NCBI GenBank assembly: GCA_900208305.1
Contig: OAPG01000008.1
Coordinates: 682,001 to 746,000, forward strand
Direction of reading: 5' to 3'
Length of the DNA stretch: 64,000 nucleotides
Source: Melanopsichium pennsylvanicum
Lineage: Eukaryota > Basidiomycota > Ustilaginomycetes > Ustilaginales
Shown: piece after piece, positions 52,576-62,083 of the stretch
How the letters are laid out: the number at the start of each line of letters is the position of its first letter
Position numbering within the stretch: position 1 is the first letter of the stretch
Made by a program: the position numbers and the translations under genes
The notes under the pieces: model-generated
The model's input: only the letters and a program-made list of their open reading frames with translations
What the model was told of the DNA's origin: nothing
Databases searched by the model: none

Positions 52576-54492
52576 TTACAAAGCCTGTAAAATGGTTCTT
52601 GACCTCTCCGCAGTTGCACGAACGCGTTTTGCATCACGCAAGACTCTACCTGCCACGAGCGCAATCTCCTTCTCCTCCGTCCACCTCTTGGCCAACTCAA
52701 CCAATTCGTCGAATTGTTCTTGTTCATTTACTCGCTTGTTGACTTTCTTCCCGCTTCCACCACTTTTTGGAACTGTTCCATCCAGAGCCTTGATCACAAC
52801 TTTCGCCCTCGTATCTGCTTGATCTACCCACTCGATCGACGCTTCCCCGACCTTTTCACCACCCTTACCCTTCCCACCAATTCGGTTGAACCAGCTAGAG
52901 ATGCTCCTGGAAGAAGTATTGCCACCACGTGCCAAGGCAAAGATGGTCTCGGCTACATGCAGGTCCAAGATGCTTTGATGGTGTTGGAGCCACAAACTGT
53001 GCATTTCGGCCGCCGCGTTGGATGATGAAGTTGAAGAGGAGGGGGAGGAAGAAGAAGGAGAAGAAGAAGGAGAAGAAGAAGGAGAAGAAGAAGAAGAAGC
53101 GGAACGGCTTGAAAGACGTTGCTGTTCCGCAGCAGCAAGTTGCAAAGCCGACATTTGCGCCTGAAGAGCCTGCTGCAAAGATGAGGCGTTCGGGTCATGC
53201 GCGTGAAAGGCTGACTTGGCAACTAGTGCTAGAACGAGCGATCGCGTGAGAGCAGGGGTCGGCTCAGCGTGGGGGTTGGCTGCAGGCGCTACTGCCGGTG
53301 CTGCTGGAGCTTGTTCCACGATAGTCGGTGTGGACTGTTTCGAGCCCGAGAACCAGCCTCCGAGCACGCCCTTCTTCTCTTCTTTAGCCGCCTCCGTGAT
53401 AGCTGTAGACACACTCTGCTGAGTGGGCTCGGGTGTACTAGCCCCAGCGATGGCTGCGATGCTCACCGCCTTGTTGAGCCATTCCTCGGCCTCCTCGCGC
53501 TTGTCTAGTGCTGAATGCAAATCGCCCAATTTCGTAGCCAATCTCACGAGCCTTGCCGGATCCCTATCGCTTCCTGTCATAGAAGCAATATCGTACAGCC
53601 TCTCATAACTGCATATCGCACTTTCAAGAGCGCCTCTGCTGCCCTGTCTCTCCTTGACAGCAGCTAATCTCGCCTCCAATGCCAGCGCCAATCGGTCAAC
53701 ATCCCTCAATTGCGATTTGGCCTGTTCCTCACTGATAAATCCAGCTCGTAACGCATCCGTATCAGGCAACTTGATGCCTTTTGAAGCTGCAATCCTTACG
53801 GCAATATTCAAATACTGCACAGCAAGCATCATGGCATCATCTACCCGTAATGTCTTTGCTCCAGCCATGGACGTGATGGCGGTTCGGCCCAAGCCAGAGT
53901 TACCCGCAGCACTGCCTCCAAAAAGTACGCTGGGCGAAATGCCACCTCCCCAATTGACACACATCCAAGCTGAGCGTACTGCATGTCTGCCTTTGATACC
54001 CAAACGTGGATCCGTGCCGGTGTATTGTGGGGAGCCACTCCAAGATTCCTCGAATGCCAGATCAACCCAGCCAAACTCGTCAGATGAAGTGGAGCTGGAA
54101 GAGGAGGCGGGCATGGCGACGTGCTCTACATATTGATGAGCAGCTTCGAAGCTGACTACGCCAATTGTAGCTACGCCCAGCGCGATGAAGGTGATGATTC
54201 GGGCGGTGCGGGAGATGGTGTACACGAATTGAGCAAAGGGCGTACCGAAAGACTGCATCACTTGGTGGCTGTTTGGCGCTGTAGAGTATCTACGAGCCGC
54301 CAGTGCAGGCGATCTCGTGCGCAATGATTGAAGGACCGCTGAGAGCGCATATGCTGGAGCAGGTGCTGGACGAACGGTTCGAAGTGTCGACAGCGGTCGG
54401 CTGACAACGACGGGAAGAGACCGCTGCATAGCAACAGAGATACTTGTCGTTGAGACGGCTGGTCTGCGAAGCAACGGCTTCATGATGGACAT
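52576..54492 (-). CDS. Mitochondrial single-pass protein with helical repeats, unknown
   Basis: A 638-aa protein from an ATG at 54492. The N-terminus is Arg/Ser/Ala-rich and fits a mitochondrial presequence. A membrane segment lies at about residues 95-115 (RIITFIALGVATIGVVSFEA). The soluble part contains helical pairs (ALESAICSYERLYDIASMTG, KLGDLHSALDKREEAEEWLN) that look like tetratricopeptide repeats, and an Ala/Ser/Pro-rich insert with an 18-Ser/Pro tract near residue 510. Presequence, one inner-membrane helix and TPR-like repeats resemble yeast Mgr3, a partner of the i-AAA protease; that resemblance is architectural only. Confidence 0.68.
   Translation of the reverse strand: MSIMKPLLRRPAVSTTSISVAMQRSLPVVVSRPLSTLRTVRPAPAPAYALSAVLQSLRTRSPALAARRYSTAPNSHQVMQSFGTPFAQFVYTISRTARIITFIALGVATIGVVSFEAAHQYVEHVAMPASSSSSTSSDEFGWVDLAFEESWSGSPQYTGTDPRLGIKGRHAVRSAWMCVNWGGGISPSVLFGGSAAGNSGLGRTAITSMAGAKTLRVDDAMMLAVQYLNIAVRIAASKGIKLPDTDALRAGFISEEQAKSQLRDVDRLALALEARLAAVKERQGSRGALESAICSYERLYDIASMTGSDRDPARLVRLATKLGDLHSALDKREEAEEWLNKAVSIAAIAGASTPEPTQQSVSTAITEAAKEEKKGVLGGWFSGSKQSTPTIVEQAPAAPAVAPAANPHAEPTPALTRSLVLALVAKSAFHAHDPNASSLQQALQAQMSALQLAAAEQQRLSSRSASSSSSPSSSPSSSPSSSSPSSSTSSSNAAAEMHSLWLQHHQSILDLHVAETIFALARGGNTSSRSISSWFNRIGGKGKGGEKVGEASIEWVDQADTRAKVVIKALDGTVPKSGGSGKKVNKRVNEQEQFDELVELAKRWTEEKEIALVAGRVLRDAKRVRATAERSRTILQAL
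53031..53102. repeat. GAAGAA/GAGGAA purine tract in coding sequence
   Basis: A 72-bp imperfect GAA/GAGGAA tract encoding a Ser/Pro-rich run in the TPR-like protein. Confidence 0.7.
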
Positions 54493-54822
54493 CCGAGGGA
54501 ATGAGATGGTAAAGATGGTGAAGGACGTCAGAGGAGAGTGTACCGTTGGTTGATTCACATTTTGTTTCACAGATTCACAGATTGGTGGAGGGTTTTAGCT
54601 GAGACTGTGCGCGCGTATCTCGTTCAAAATTTCAATCGTCAGATTCGATCCCGATTTCCACGATTTCGCTTCACCTTCGCCTTACTTTTCCGTCTCTCTC
54701 TCTCTTTCTCCTATCTCTCTTTCTCCTATCTCTCATACAGAACACACATACAGTAATGTCATACGGGATGTTTTGCCTTTGTCAACGAAAATTCTATTTG
54801 CATAAGACTGAAGGGGAGCAGC
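54493..54822. other. Spacer between HUT1 and the TPR-like gene
   Basis: 330 bp with CTCT/CTATCTCTTT tandem sequence near 54692-54732. This is the TPR-like gene promoter and HUT1 3' end. Confidence 0.4.
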
Positions 54823-56096
54823 TCAAGCATCTTTGGACGGCGCTCGTTTCTCATCGTGAACCACCTTCTTAGCCAGTCCTTCTCTCCTCTTCTCACGAGC
54901 CTCGATTCCGATACCTACAAACACCACTCCTACACCCACCCACTGCAAAAGTGCCAACTCGTGCTTGTACACCACCACCGACAGAAGCATAGTGAACAAT
55001 TTCCTCGTCACCGTAATCGACACCAGGGTCAAGCTGCCGAATCTCTCCAGTGTTTCAAAAATCGATACTTGTCCGATGGCTCCGGCCAGCGCGTAGGCAA
55101 TGATATCTCTCCACACCTCCGGATGCTTCTTTGCGAATTGGATCGCAAGGGTGAGCTGGGTAGGTTGACCAGGTGTGCTCAGTAGAGGCAAAGGAACCGA
55201 GAGAGTGAGGGACATGAGGAGAAACGAGATGAGGTTCATAACGAGCATCATCTGGCCTGCCGAGACGGTCTTGCGGCCAAACTTGGAAAACACTTCATCC
55301 TGTGTCGAGTTGGTTGCTCCATCGAGGATGAGGTTGAAAAGACACAGAAGCAGACCGATGAGGCTACTAGATTCGGGACCTTTTGTCTTTCTGCCAACTT
55401 TGGGCGGTGCAAAAGCCATGAACAGCCAAATACCGAGAGTCACCAGACCAACTACAGCGTACTTGTAGGCGGCGAATTTGCGGCGGTAGAGGACGACGTT
55501 CATGATGAGCACGGGTACGAGTTTGCATGATTTGGCAAGGGTAAGGGTAGGATAAGAGATGTAGCGCAACGAAAGGAAGCCGAGTTGTGATGCAGTGCTT
55601 TGTAGAGCGGCGATGGCGATGTATCGAGACAGAAGCGGTGAGATCCAGCGAGATGATTTAGGGGCAGCGTAGGTGGTGCCATTGGAGGATGAAAAGGATT
55701 CGTTATGCTTTACGGCTGAAAGTTGTTGGTTGCCACTGGGCGTGAGCGTATGCAATCCGAGGATGTGCGAGACAGGTCTACCTGATCCTCTGTTGCGGAG
55801 AAGGAGATAGACGCATGCGACAATCGAAGAGAAGAGCGCTTGGACAGTGTTAAGGAATAGCGGCGAACGAAAGAGATCTGGTTGTGGATTTGGATGCAAC
55901 AGTGTCGCTTGGGATGTGTAGGGTGTTTTGGTTACTGCAGGATACCATGGCATGCAAGTTGGGGTGTGAGTGCACGGCCAGTTGACAACGTGGATGATTG
56001 GAACGAGAGTTACTTACGTCTTTCTTGCAACAGACCCCATATTAAGAAGGTAGTGTAGATAGAGCCTGCACACAGACCCAGCTGTACCAATGTCAT
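54823..56096 (-). CDS. HUT1: UDP-galactose transporter homolog Hut1 (SLC35B family)
   Basis: A multispanning ER nucleotide-sugar transporter. Exon 1 (56096-56018) encodes MTLVQLGLCAGSIYTTFLIW GLLQER; a GTAAGT...TGCAG intron in phase 1 leads to exon 2 (55934-54823), continuing LTKTPYTSQATL, which restores the family GLLQERLT-TPY block. The product is about 396 aa. Further marks are SPLFLNTVQALFSSIVA, YPTLTLAKSCKLVPVLIMNV, LDGATNSTQDEVFSKFG, GAIGQVSIFETLERFGSLTL and SITVTRKLFTMLLSVVVYKH, matching SLC35B1/Hut1. The C-terminal lysine-rich tail faces the cytosol. Hut1 supports UDP-sugar supply for ER folding. Confidence 0.94.
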
Positions 56097-56940
56097 ATTG
56101 ATGGATCACAGTATTTTGTTGATAGAGATGAAGCAAGGCGAATTAGGATGAAGCAGAGCGAGCAAAAGTGAGAACAACACTCGTCGGACATTCACATTCT
56201 TGAGAAGCCGAGTCTGCATAATAACGTTCCTGCAATCTTGCACCCTATAATAGTAGTGTAAACGTGTGCGTTTGTGTAAAGTGCATATCGTGTATCGGCG
56301 AATTTAGCTGCATGCCACGTCAACCTTGCCATAGTGATAAAATTTCGAGTTCATTCTAATCTGGCAGATCAATCCCCGATTTCGGACGGATTTAGCTCAT
56401 TATTGCTTCCCAGCTTCATCATGCTCGCCCATTTTCACTCACGTACAGTAAATTTACAGTTCGAACCAGTACAGCACGACGGATTTACCATAGCTGTCTC
56501 TAGCACCCACAGCAGCTGCAGCCACCAAGGAGCAACATCGAGATCAAACAGAACGGTTCGTCAAGTGCATTCGTGGGGCCAAGTTGTATTCGAAATGTTT
56601 TACAGTGTGTTAGGCTTCTGAGAAATACCATCAAGGCGTGGGGAAAGGCAACGGTCTGGTGCCTGTCGTGCTGGGGGGTGGTCGCTCGTTCATAGAGTAG
56701 AAACAAGGTATCGCAAAAAAAAAATCCTCGGAAGTTGTGCAGCATGTGGCTTCGATTGCACGTCGCCAAAATGCTGCAAAGTTGGCTTAAAAGGTCAAAC
56801 TCTGATGGGACTGCATTTGGTTCAGCACCTCAACAGCCCCGTATCCTCTCTTGCAAAGACTCAAACTAATTTTTGCTCTCGATAATGTTTCGGACTGAAG
56901 CAAGCTACGCTGGCAACTTGGATGAGTGTGTGTCTGTCGG
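56097..56940. promoter_or_regulatory. HUT1 promoter region
   Basis: About 840 bp with no gene; contains palindrome copy 4 at 56442-56459 and an A9 run near 56715. Confidence 0.4.
56442..56459. promoter_or_regulatory. GTAAATTTAC palindrome copy 4, upstream of HUT1
   Basis: CGTACAGTAAATTTACAG, identical over 18 bp to copy 1 at 12811-12828, 44 kb away. It lies about 350 bp before the HUT1 start codon. Confidence 0.5.
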
Positions 56941-57216
56941 TCATTGCGTCTTTGCATCCACTCTGGCTTGTCCTCTGCCTAACATCCTTCTGACCGGATC
57001 AGCTATCGCTCTTGGCACGCCATTCCTCGCAATATAGATAGCCGCCAGTATGAAGATGGCATCAAACAGCAGTAGAAGCCATGGATTCCAGCCTGCCTTT
57101 TCGCTCGAGTTTGCATTTGTTGCATCGCCACTTGTGGGGGTGTTGTCAAGACCCGCAACTTTGGGATGACCTGGCGGTGGAGTGCCTTTGAATCCTAATG
57201 GACATTGACTCATGCT
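56941..57216 (-). CDS. Small single-pass membrane protein, unknown
   Basis: A 91-aa protein if started at the ATG at 57216 (MSQCPLGFKGTPPPGHPKVA). One hydrophobic helix (WLLLLFDAIFILAAIYIA) sits near the C-terminus and is followed by a basic tail, consistent with a tail-anchored or single-pass protein. The frame is open upstream to an ATG at 57315 or 57375; the former would add a hydrophobic leader (MVSLIILCFTPALCD) that could act as a signal peptide, so the true start is unresolved. The Cys-Pro pair near the N-terminus recalls heme-regulatory motifs, but no family is recognised. Confidence 0.5.
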   Translation of the reverse strand, partial: SMSQCPLGFKGTPPPGHPKVAGLDNTPTSGDATNANSSEKAGWNPWLLLLFDAIFILAAIYIARNGVPRAIADPVRRMLGRGQARVDAKTQ

Positions 57217-57623
57217 TTGTGTGCGTACCTTGATGTGGCTTGCGAGATGGTGTGGAGGTTGATAGAAATCGCAAAGTGCAGGCGTAAAACATAAAATAAT
57301 GAGTGAAACCATCATCAAAGGAGGACCCTGAAATCCTGCTTCATAGAGCTTTTGGCGTTGTTTAAAGCAAAACATCACACCACACTTCTCCTACACTGTC
57401 TCAGATTCACACCGACATGCCGACCAACCATTACTGACCTTTCTCATTGCCGAGCAAAACGACAAGCGGAGATCGAAAGATACGTATTGCGAATCCCGCC
57501 TAGTCATTATCGAGTGAAAACCCGAGCTGCTTATTCGCATAAGCTGCGTCCATGCGGATCAGGTTCGCCCACACTGCAATGCGACAGCAGAATGATCATC
57601 CTGATCAGCTATTTGTATTTCTG
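57217..57623. other. Spacer upstream of the small membrane protein gene
   Basis: About 400 bp, possibly including the upstream part of the small membrane protein gene. A plus-strand frame (57352-57828) is antisense to the next gene and is rejected. Confidence 0.35.
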
Positions 57624-58643
57624 TCAAGGGTTCCTTTCGGACGAACGAATGCTTTGGTACTTACTAGGCTTCAATGACTCGGGAAGATCTTTACCAAATT
57701 GCGGATCGCGCATCCACTCGACACCATGTTGCAGCACATTCCTTGCCCTTTCCGCTGCTCCCTTTCCACCTTCGGAAGCATCTCCAAAACAGCCGTGTAA
57801 CGTGGCACGTTTTACACTTGGTAGATAACTTGCGCGGTGTAGGATACGCTGAGAATAGAATGCTGTTTGGCCTGCCTTGAGCTTGACTCTGAACGTGTTC
57901 GGGGGGTCGACGCTCTGCCAGCTTCCATCTTGAGCGAAGAACTGGCTTTCTTCTGAAGCTTGGGTTTCAGTGATCAAGGTAGGAGGAGGTGCTTTGGTAT
58001 TGTTGGCGGTTCTCTCAAGAGGTGTACGCAATCGCCTGTGTGTACCAGGTACAACGAAGAGACAGTTGTCGTCGAACAGTGCGGTGTTGAACTGTACCCC
58101 ATAAGTTGGTGTTTCAAGTCGAGACTGTTCTTCAGTTTGCGATACATTTGGTTTAACGTCATCTCTATGCCAGCTCAGAGCGAACAAGTGGCAAGAAGGG
58201 TTGATGAGTAAATTGAATAATTCCATCTGCATCTGATCTTTGTCGGCGCCAATGAGCAAAGATGCTATGTCAAGCAAGATTGGGCTGCCGTAGAAATGCT
58301 GGAACGTCTTGGACAGAGGAGTGGCAGCGAGCATGTCGAGTTGAGGGTTCATAATATGTTGCACACCCCAGCTATCCAAGTTGTCCTTTGTGAACGGGGG
58401 AAAGGCTCTGCCCACTACTCGACGATGTGACCAATGCCCATCGCGGGTGAGGCGGGTTGCAAGTTCAGCGCAATGACGTAGATTATCTAGGTGGAGACAA
58501 GAGTCGGGCTCGGTGGAGAGAATGTGGTCGAGTATAATGTATCCTTGCTCGTAATACTGCTGCAAAAGAAGATCGGAATCGTATCCCAACGAGCGAAGAC
58601 GAGAGGTTGCGTCGGTGTTGCTGAGCGTGTCTTCGACCGTCAT
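57624..58643 (-). CDS. Phytanoyl-CoA dioxygenase (PhyH) family Fe(II)/2-oxoglutarate oxygenase
   Basis: A 339-aa single-exon protein of the PhyH family. The iron-binding triad is visible: WHRD (H159, D161) and the distal LHRASY histidine (H269), with R279 ten residues on as the 2-oxoglutarate anchor. YYEQGYIILDHILS near residue 31 is the usual N-terminal segment, and LFVVPGTHRRLRTP the usual middle strand. The substrate is not predictable; fungal members hydroxylate fatty acyl chains, secondary metabolites or small acids. No peroxisomal targeting signal is seen at the C-terminus (ends SSERNP). Divergent from the LOG-CAF16 gene. Confidence 0.85.
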   Translation of the reverse strand: MTVEDTLSNTDATSRLRSLGYDSDLLLQQYYEQGYIILDHILSTEPDSCLHLDNLRHCAELATRLTRDGHWSHRRVVGRAFPPFTKDNLDSWGVQHIMNPQLDMLAATPLSKTFQHFYGSPILLDIASLLIGADKDQMQMELFNLLINPSCHLFALSWHRDDVKPNVSQTEEQSRLETPTYGVQFNTALFDDNCLFVVPGTHRRLRTPLERTANNTKAPPPTLITETQASEESQFFAQDGSWQSVDPPNTFRVKLKAGQTAFYSQRILHRASYLPSVKRATLHGCFGDASEGGKGAAERARNVLQHGVEWMRDPQFGKDLPESLKPSKYQSIRSSERNP

Positions 58644-58906
58644 GATGTCAACTTTGGCCTAGTGTCTAGAGATACTATGTGATGCCCATATGACCAGTGA
58701 GGCTATGTGATCAAGGGTTGACAAGCATCACAGACCAGATCATATCCAGTGTTGAGCATCGGCGGCTATACCGAAGCCAACGACCTTTTCCCAAATAACA
58801 CCGAAGAAGTCGCCGAAAGAGCCGACAACTTTTATTTTCTTGCTAATTGTTAGTAAGATCATCTAACATTTGTGGGAAAAAAAGAGCTTTCAGTGTGGAG
58901 TTTGCA

Positions 58907-58908
<2 letters not shown>

Positions 58909-58938
<30 letters not shown>
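58909..58938. repeat. (CT)n dinucleotide tract
   Basis: About fifteen CT units in the PhyH/LOG-CAF16 promoter. Confidence 0.8.
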
Positions 58939-58941
<3 letters not shown>

Positions 58942-59103
58942 GTAGGGATGCTCCGACAGGGATGACAGTGTGGTGCACGTTTCGATTGGTCTTGTTTTCT
59001 CTCTTGAGTCACTTTGTGCCCAATCTTGGTTGAATGCCTTTACATGCACTCTTCTGCATGCTCAGCCAACCCATAAACGCTCCCCACACCCATCACTTTC
59101 TCC

Positions 59104-59174
59104 TCCCTCTCCCTCTCCCTCTCCCTCTCCCTCTCCCTCTCCCTTTCCTTTCCTTTCCTTTCCTTTCCTTTCCT
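59104..59174. repeat. CCCTCT then CCTTT tandem tracts
   Basis: A pyrimidine-only tandem 100 bp before the fusion gene start; likely leader or core promoter. Confidence 0.75.
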
Positions 59175-59273
59175 TCACGACCCTCGCTTTGGATTTGCTA
59201 GACTACCACATCCTCTGTAGTCAAACTCGATCTCGATTCCCTTCATCTTCATTTGGCCAAAACACGAGTCAAG

Positions 59274-60941
59274 ATGGCAGCCTACACCGATTCGATATGT
59301 GTCTTTTGCGGTTCATCGCCCGGCTCTAAACCAGAGTATATGGCCGCCGCAGCTTCTGTTGGTCACGCTATCGCAAAGCACAACTACCGTCTCGTATATG
59401 GTGGTGGTTCTCGAGGCTGCATGTCTGGCATTTCTCAAGCTGTTTTCGAAGCCGGAGGAATCGTTCTCGGCGTCATCCCCCAAGTCATGGCTACCACTGT
59501 ACCCTCTGGCCATCCCGGTCACAACTCTTCTTCAACCACTGTCGTCTCAAACGAAGGCACCGGTCCCACTATCCTCAATCCTACGGCGGGATCGGGTCAC
59601 GTAGAGACTGTGGTCGTACAATCCATGCACGAACGAAAGCAGCGTATGGCTGCCGAGTCGAACCTCGGCTTTATCGGTCTGCCTGGTGGATTTGGAACTT
59701 TCGAGGAAGTCATGGAGATGGTTACCTGGACTCAGTTGGGAATTCACCGCAAACCAATGGTATTGCTCAACGTGAATGGATTCTTCTCACCTCTCAAGGC
59801 TCAAATTGAACTTGCGGTACAAGAAGGCTTCATCTCGGCAATGGGCAAGCAACTCATCAGCTTTGTCGACTGCGCTTCCAGCAACCTTGATGCTGCATGT
59901 GATGCCGTCCTGGCTGAATCGATGAGATTGGCAAAGCATGTCGCGAGCAACGGTTCTGGGTACTGGGATTGGAACAAGCCTCAAGGCCCTCTTTCCACCG
60001 CCGACGGTGGAATCATCGACAACGGTGCAGCAAAGCAGCTTTCATTGGCAGATGGCGAACAACTCGCAGTCGAAGTCTCGGATCTCACATTCCGGTTCAG
60101 ACCAGATCTCCCTGCCAGCTTGGAGCACTGTAACATTCACCTCAAGCGAGGCTCGCGCTGCTTGCTCATCGGTGCCAACGGTGCTGGAAAGTCGACCATC
60201 CTTCGTTTGTTGGCTGGTAAGAAACTGTGCGACTCCAAAGTCAGGGTATTTGGCAAGGATGTTTTCCGCGAGTCTCCCTCAGGCGTAACCTATCTTGGCA
60301 CCGAGTGGGCCATGAATCCCGTGGTACGATCCGACATTGTTGTGTCCACTTTCTTGGACTCGGTTGGCGGGTACCGACACAAGGCACGCCGAGACCGATT
60401 GCTTGATATTTTGGATGTCGACCTCACCTGGCACATGCACGCCATTTCCGACGGTGAACGTCGTCGTGTGCAACTGTGCATGGGTCTCATGGAACCTTGG
60501 GACCTCTTGCTGCTGGATGAGGTGACGGTCGATCTGGATGTTCAAGTTCGTGCAGACCTTTTGGACTTCCTTCAGCAGGAAACCGAGGAGAGGGGTGCAA
60601 CCATCATTTATGCTACTCACATTTTCGATGGATTGCAGAGTTTCCCTACGCATCTTGCTCACATGAGATTGGGAACAACTACCACCACACTGCCAATCGA
60701 CTGGCCTGCTACCAACCCTGCGGACATTGCCGCACTTCCACCTACCGCAATCGCCGATAAGGAGAGAGATCTTTCACCCTTGTTGAACGTGTCGCTCGCT
60801 TGGTTGAGGGAGGATAAGGTGGTGAGGGCGCAGGAGGAGGAGAAGAGGGGTAGGAGACGTGGTGCAAATAGGCAGAATGAAACCACGGATTCCGAAAGGT
60901 TCTTTAGCAAGTACGACTATTCTCAGACTGTTACTCGATAG
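59274..60941 (+). CDS. LOG-type cytokinin-activating domain fused to a CAF16-type ABC ATPase
   Basis: One uninterrupted 555-aa frame joins two proteins that are normally separate. Residues about 5-225 are a complete LOG (cytokinin riboside 5'-monophosphate phosphoribohydrolase) domain: SICVFCGSSPG, LVYGGGSRGCMSG, MHERKQRM (118-125) and PGGFGTFEE (137-145), the catalytic pair of motifs. LOG releases active free-base cytokinin from its nucleotide. A Gly/Pro/Asp linker (about 226-262) leads to a full ABC ATPase (about 265-470): Walker A GANGAGKST (300-308), signature SDGERRRVQ (392-400), Walker B LLLLDEVTVDLD (411-422) and switch ATH (447-449). It matches yeast Caf16, an ABC protein linked to the CCR4-NOT complex, by YLGTEWAMNPVVRSDIVVST and LDILDVDLTWHMHAISDGER. 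No intron, stop or frameshift separates the domains. The ATG at 59274 is the first in frame near the LOG start. Confidence 0.93.
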   Translation: MAAYTDSICVFCGSSPGSKPEYMAAAASVGHAIAKHNYRLVYGGGSRGCMSGISQAVFEAGGIVLGVIPQVMATTVPSGHPGHNSSSTTVVSNEGTGPTILNPTAGSGHVETVVVQSMHERKQRMAAESNLGFIGLPGGFGTFEEVMEMVTWTQLGIHRKPMVLLNVNGFFSPLKAQIELAVQEGFISAMGKQLISFVDCASSNLDAACDAVLAESMRLAKHVASNGSGYWDWNKPQGPLSTADGGIIDNGAAKQLSLADGEQLAVEVSDLTFRFRPDLPASLEHCNIHLKRGSRCLLIGANGAGKSTILRLLAGKKLCDSKVRVFGKDVFRESPSGVTYLGTEWAMNPVVRSDIVVSTFLDSVGGYRHKARRDRLLDILDVDLTWHMHAISDGERRRVQLCMGLMEPWDLLLLDEVTVDLDVQVRADLLDFLQQETEERGATIIYATHIFDGLQSFPTHLAHMRLGTTTTTLPIDWPATNPADIAALPPTAIADKERDLSPLLNVSLAWLREDKVVRAQEEEKRGRRRGANRQNETTDSERFFSKYDYSQTVTR

Positions 60942-62083
60942 ACATGGCTTTCTCCAGTCAAAGCAAAAGGTATAGAAAATGAACTGTTATACAGTAGAAG
61001 CAAGTTGCTTCAATACCAACATCATTGCGGTACAGCTCAACGCTGTGCGTTCTCAACAAAAACAATTGATTCGTCCATTAGCACTTTTTTTTTTTTTTTT
61101 TTTTTTGGCTGATTTGACCCCCCTTCCTGCCAAAAAGAGAATTTTTTTTTTGACAACCATTCTAAGTAAGGTCCCACAATAATATCATTGGTTTGTACTT
61201 TTAACATGTTGATCATTGATTAATCAAGAAAGCTGCTCAACCAGTTGGGTTAAAAAAAGAAAAAAAAAGGAAGGGGGAGCGTTTTTGTGGTAACTCAATT
61301 ATCGTTGCGAATGTGGTTTCTGATTGATGTGGAAAAAAGAAGAGAAAGGATTTCTTATTGTGGAATGGTGGTTTTTTTTTTTTTTTTTGATATAGTTGAA
61401 GGATGAAGTGGGTACAGTAGGTGGATTGGGGAGTTAATCAAGTGATGTAAGAAAAGTTGATCGAAGAATTAGGAGATTAAATGTTTTTAAAATAAAAGTG
61501 TGAATGTGTCTAAAATTTGGAACTACAGTATTGGAGAGTGAGTTTGATGTTGGGTGTTTTTGGGAATGGTAGATGGAAAAGGTGATATTTCAAAATTCAA
61601 TAAATAAATAAATAAATAATGTAATTTTTTTTTTTTTTTTTGGTTGTGTTGACTCTGTATATACAGTATACTAGAAATAGTAAGTTTATGTTGGTGGTGA
61701 TAGAATTGTGATTATTCACTCCATTCGCATCCAAAATAATAATAAAAAGAAAAAAAGAAAAAAAACAAGATCATAATTCACTACATAAAGCTCACCCAAA
61801 ACACCACACCATCCCATACTTTCTTTATATACTTAAAATAATAATAATATAGAATTACAACAATTTAAACAACAAAAAAAAACAAAAAACATTAGACTGT
61901 ATGAAAAAGAGTAAAGAATGCAAACCTCATTCAAAAACCCCATTTCGAACCATCATGTTATTTATGTACCACGAATACGATCATATTTTCTGCTTTGCAA
62001 AGTAGTTAAAGGTGAATCTTTTCTCGTTTCGCCTTTTATTTTATATACCTTTGGTTTGAGTTTTTGTGTGTCACTTTTTTTTT
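60942..62083. other. AT-rich convergent spacer with long poly-T runs
   Basis: About 1.14 kb between facing stop codons. It carries T runs of about 22 (61085-61106), 10 (61142-61151), 17 (61372-61388) and 17 (61625-61641), plus a TAAA tandem at 61601-61618. No gene is seen. Beyond 3' ends, poly(dA:dT) sequence of this kind could exclude nucleosomes or act in replication initiation; that is speculation. Confidence 0.55.

Larger units (their letters stand above)
58644..59273. promoter_or_regulatory. Divergent promoter region of the PhyH and LOG-CAF16 genes
   Basis: 630 bp without a gene. It contains a (CT)n tract at about 58909-58938 and, just upstream of the fusion gene, a CCCTCT tandem (about 59104-59145) running into a CCTTT tandem (about 59146-59174). 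Confidence 0.5.
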
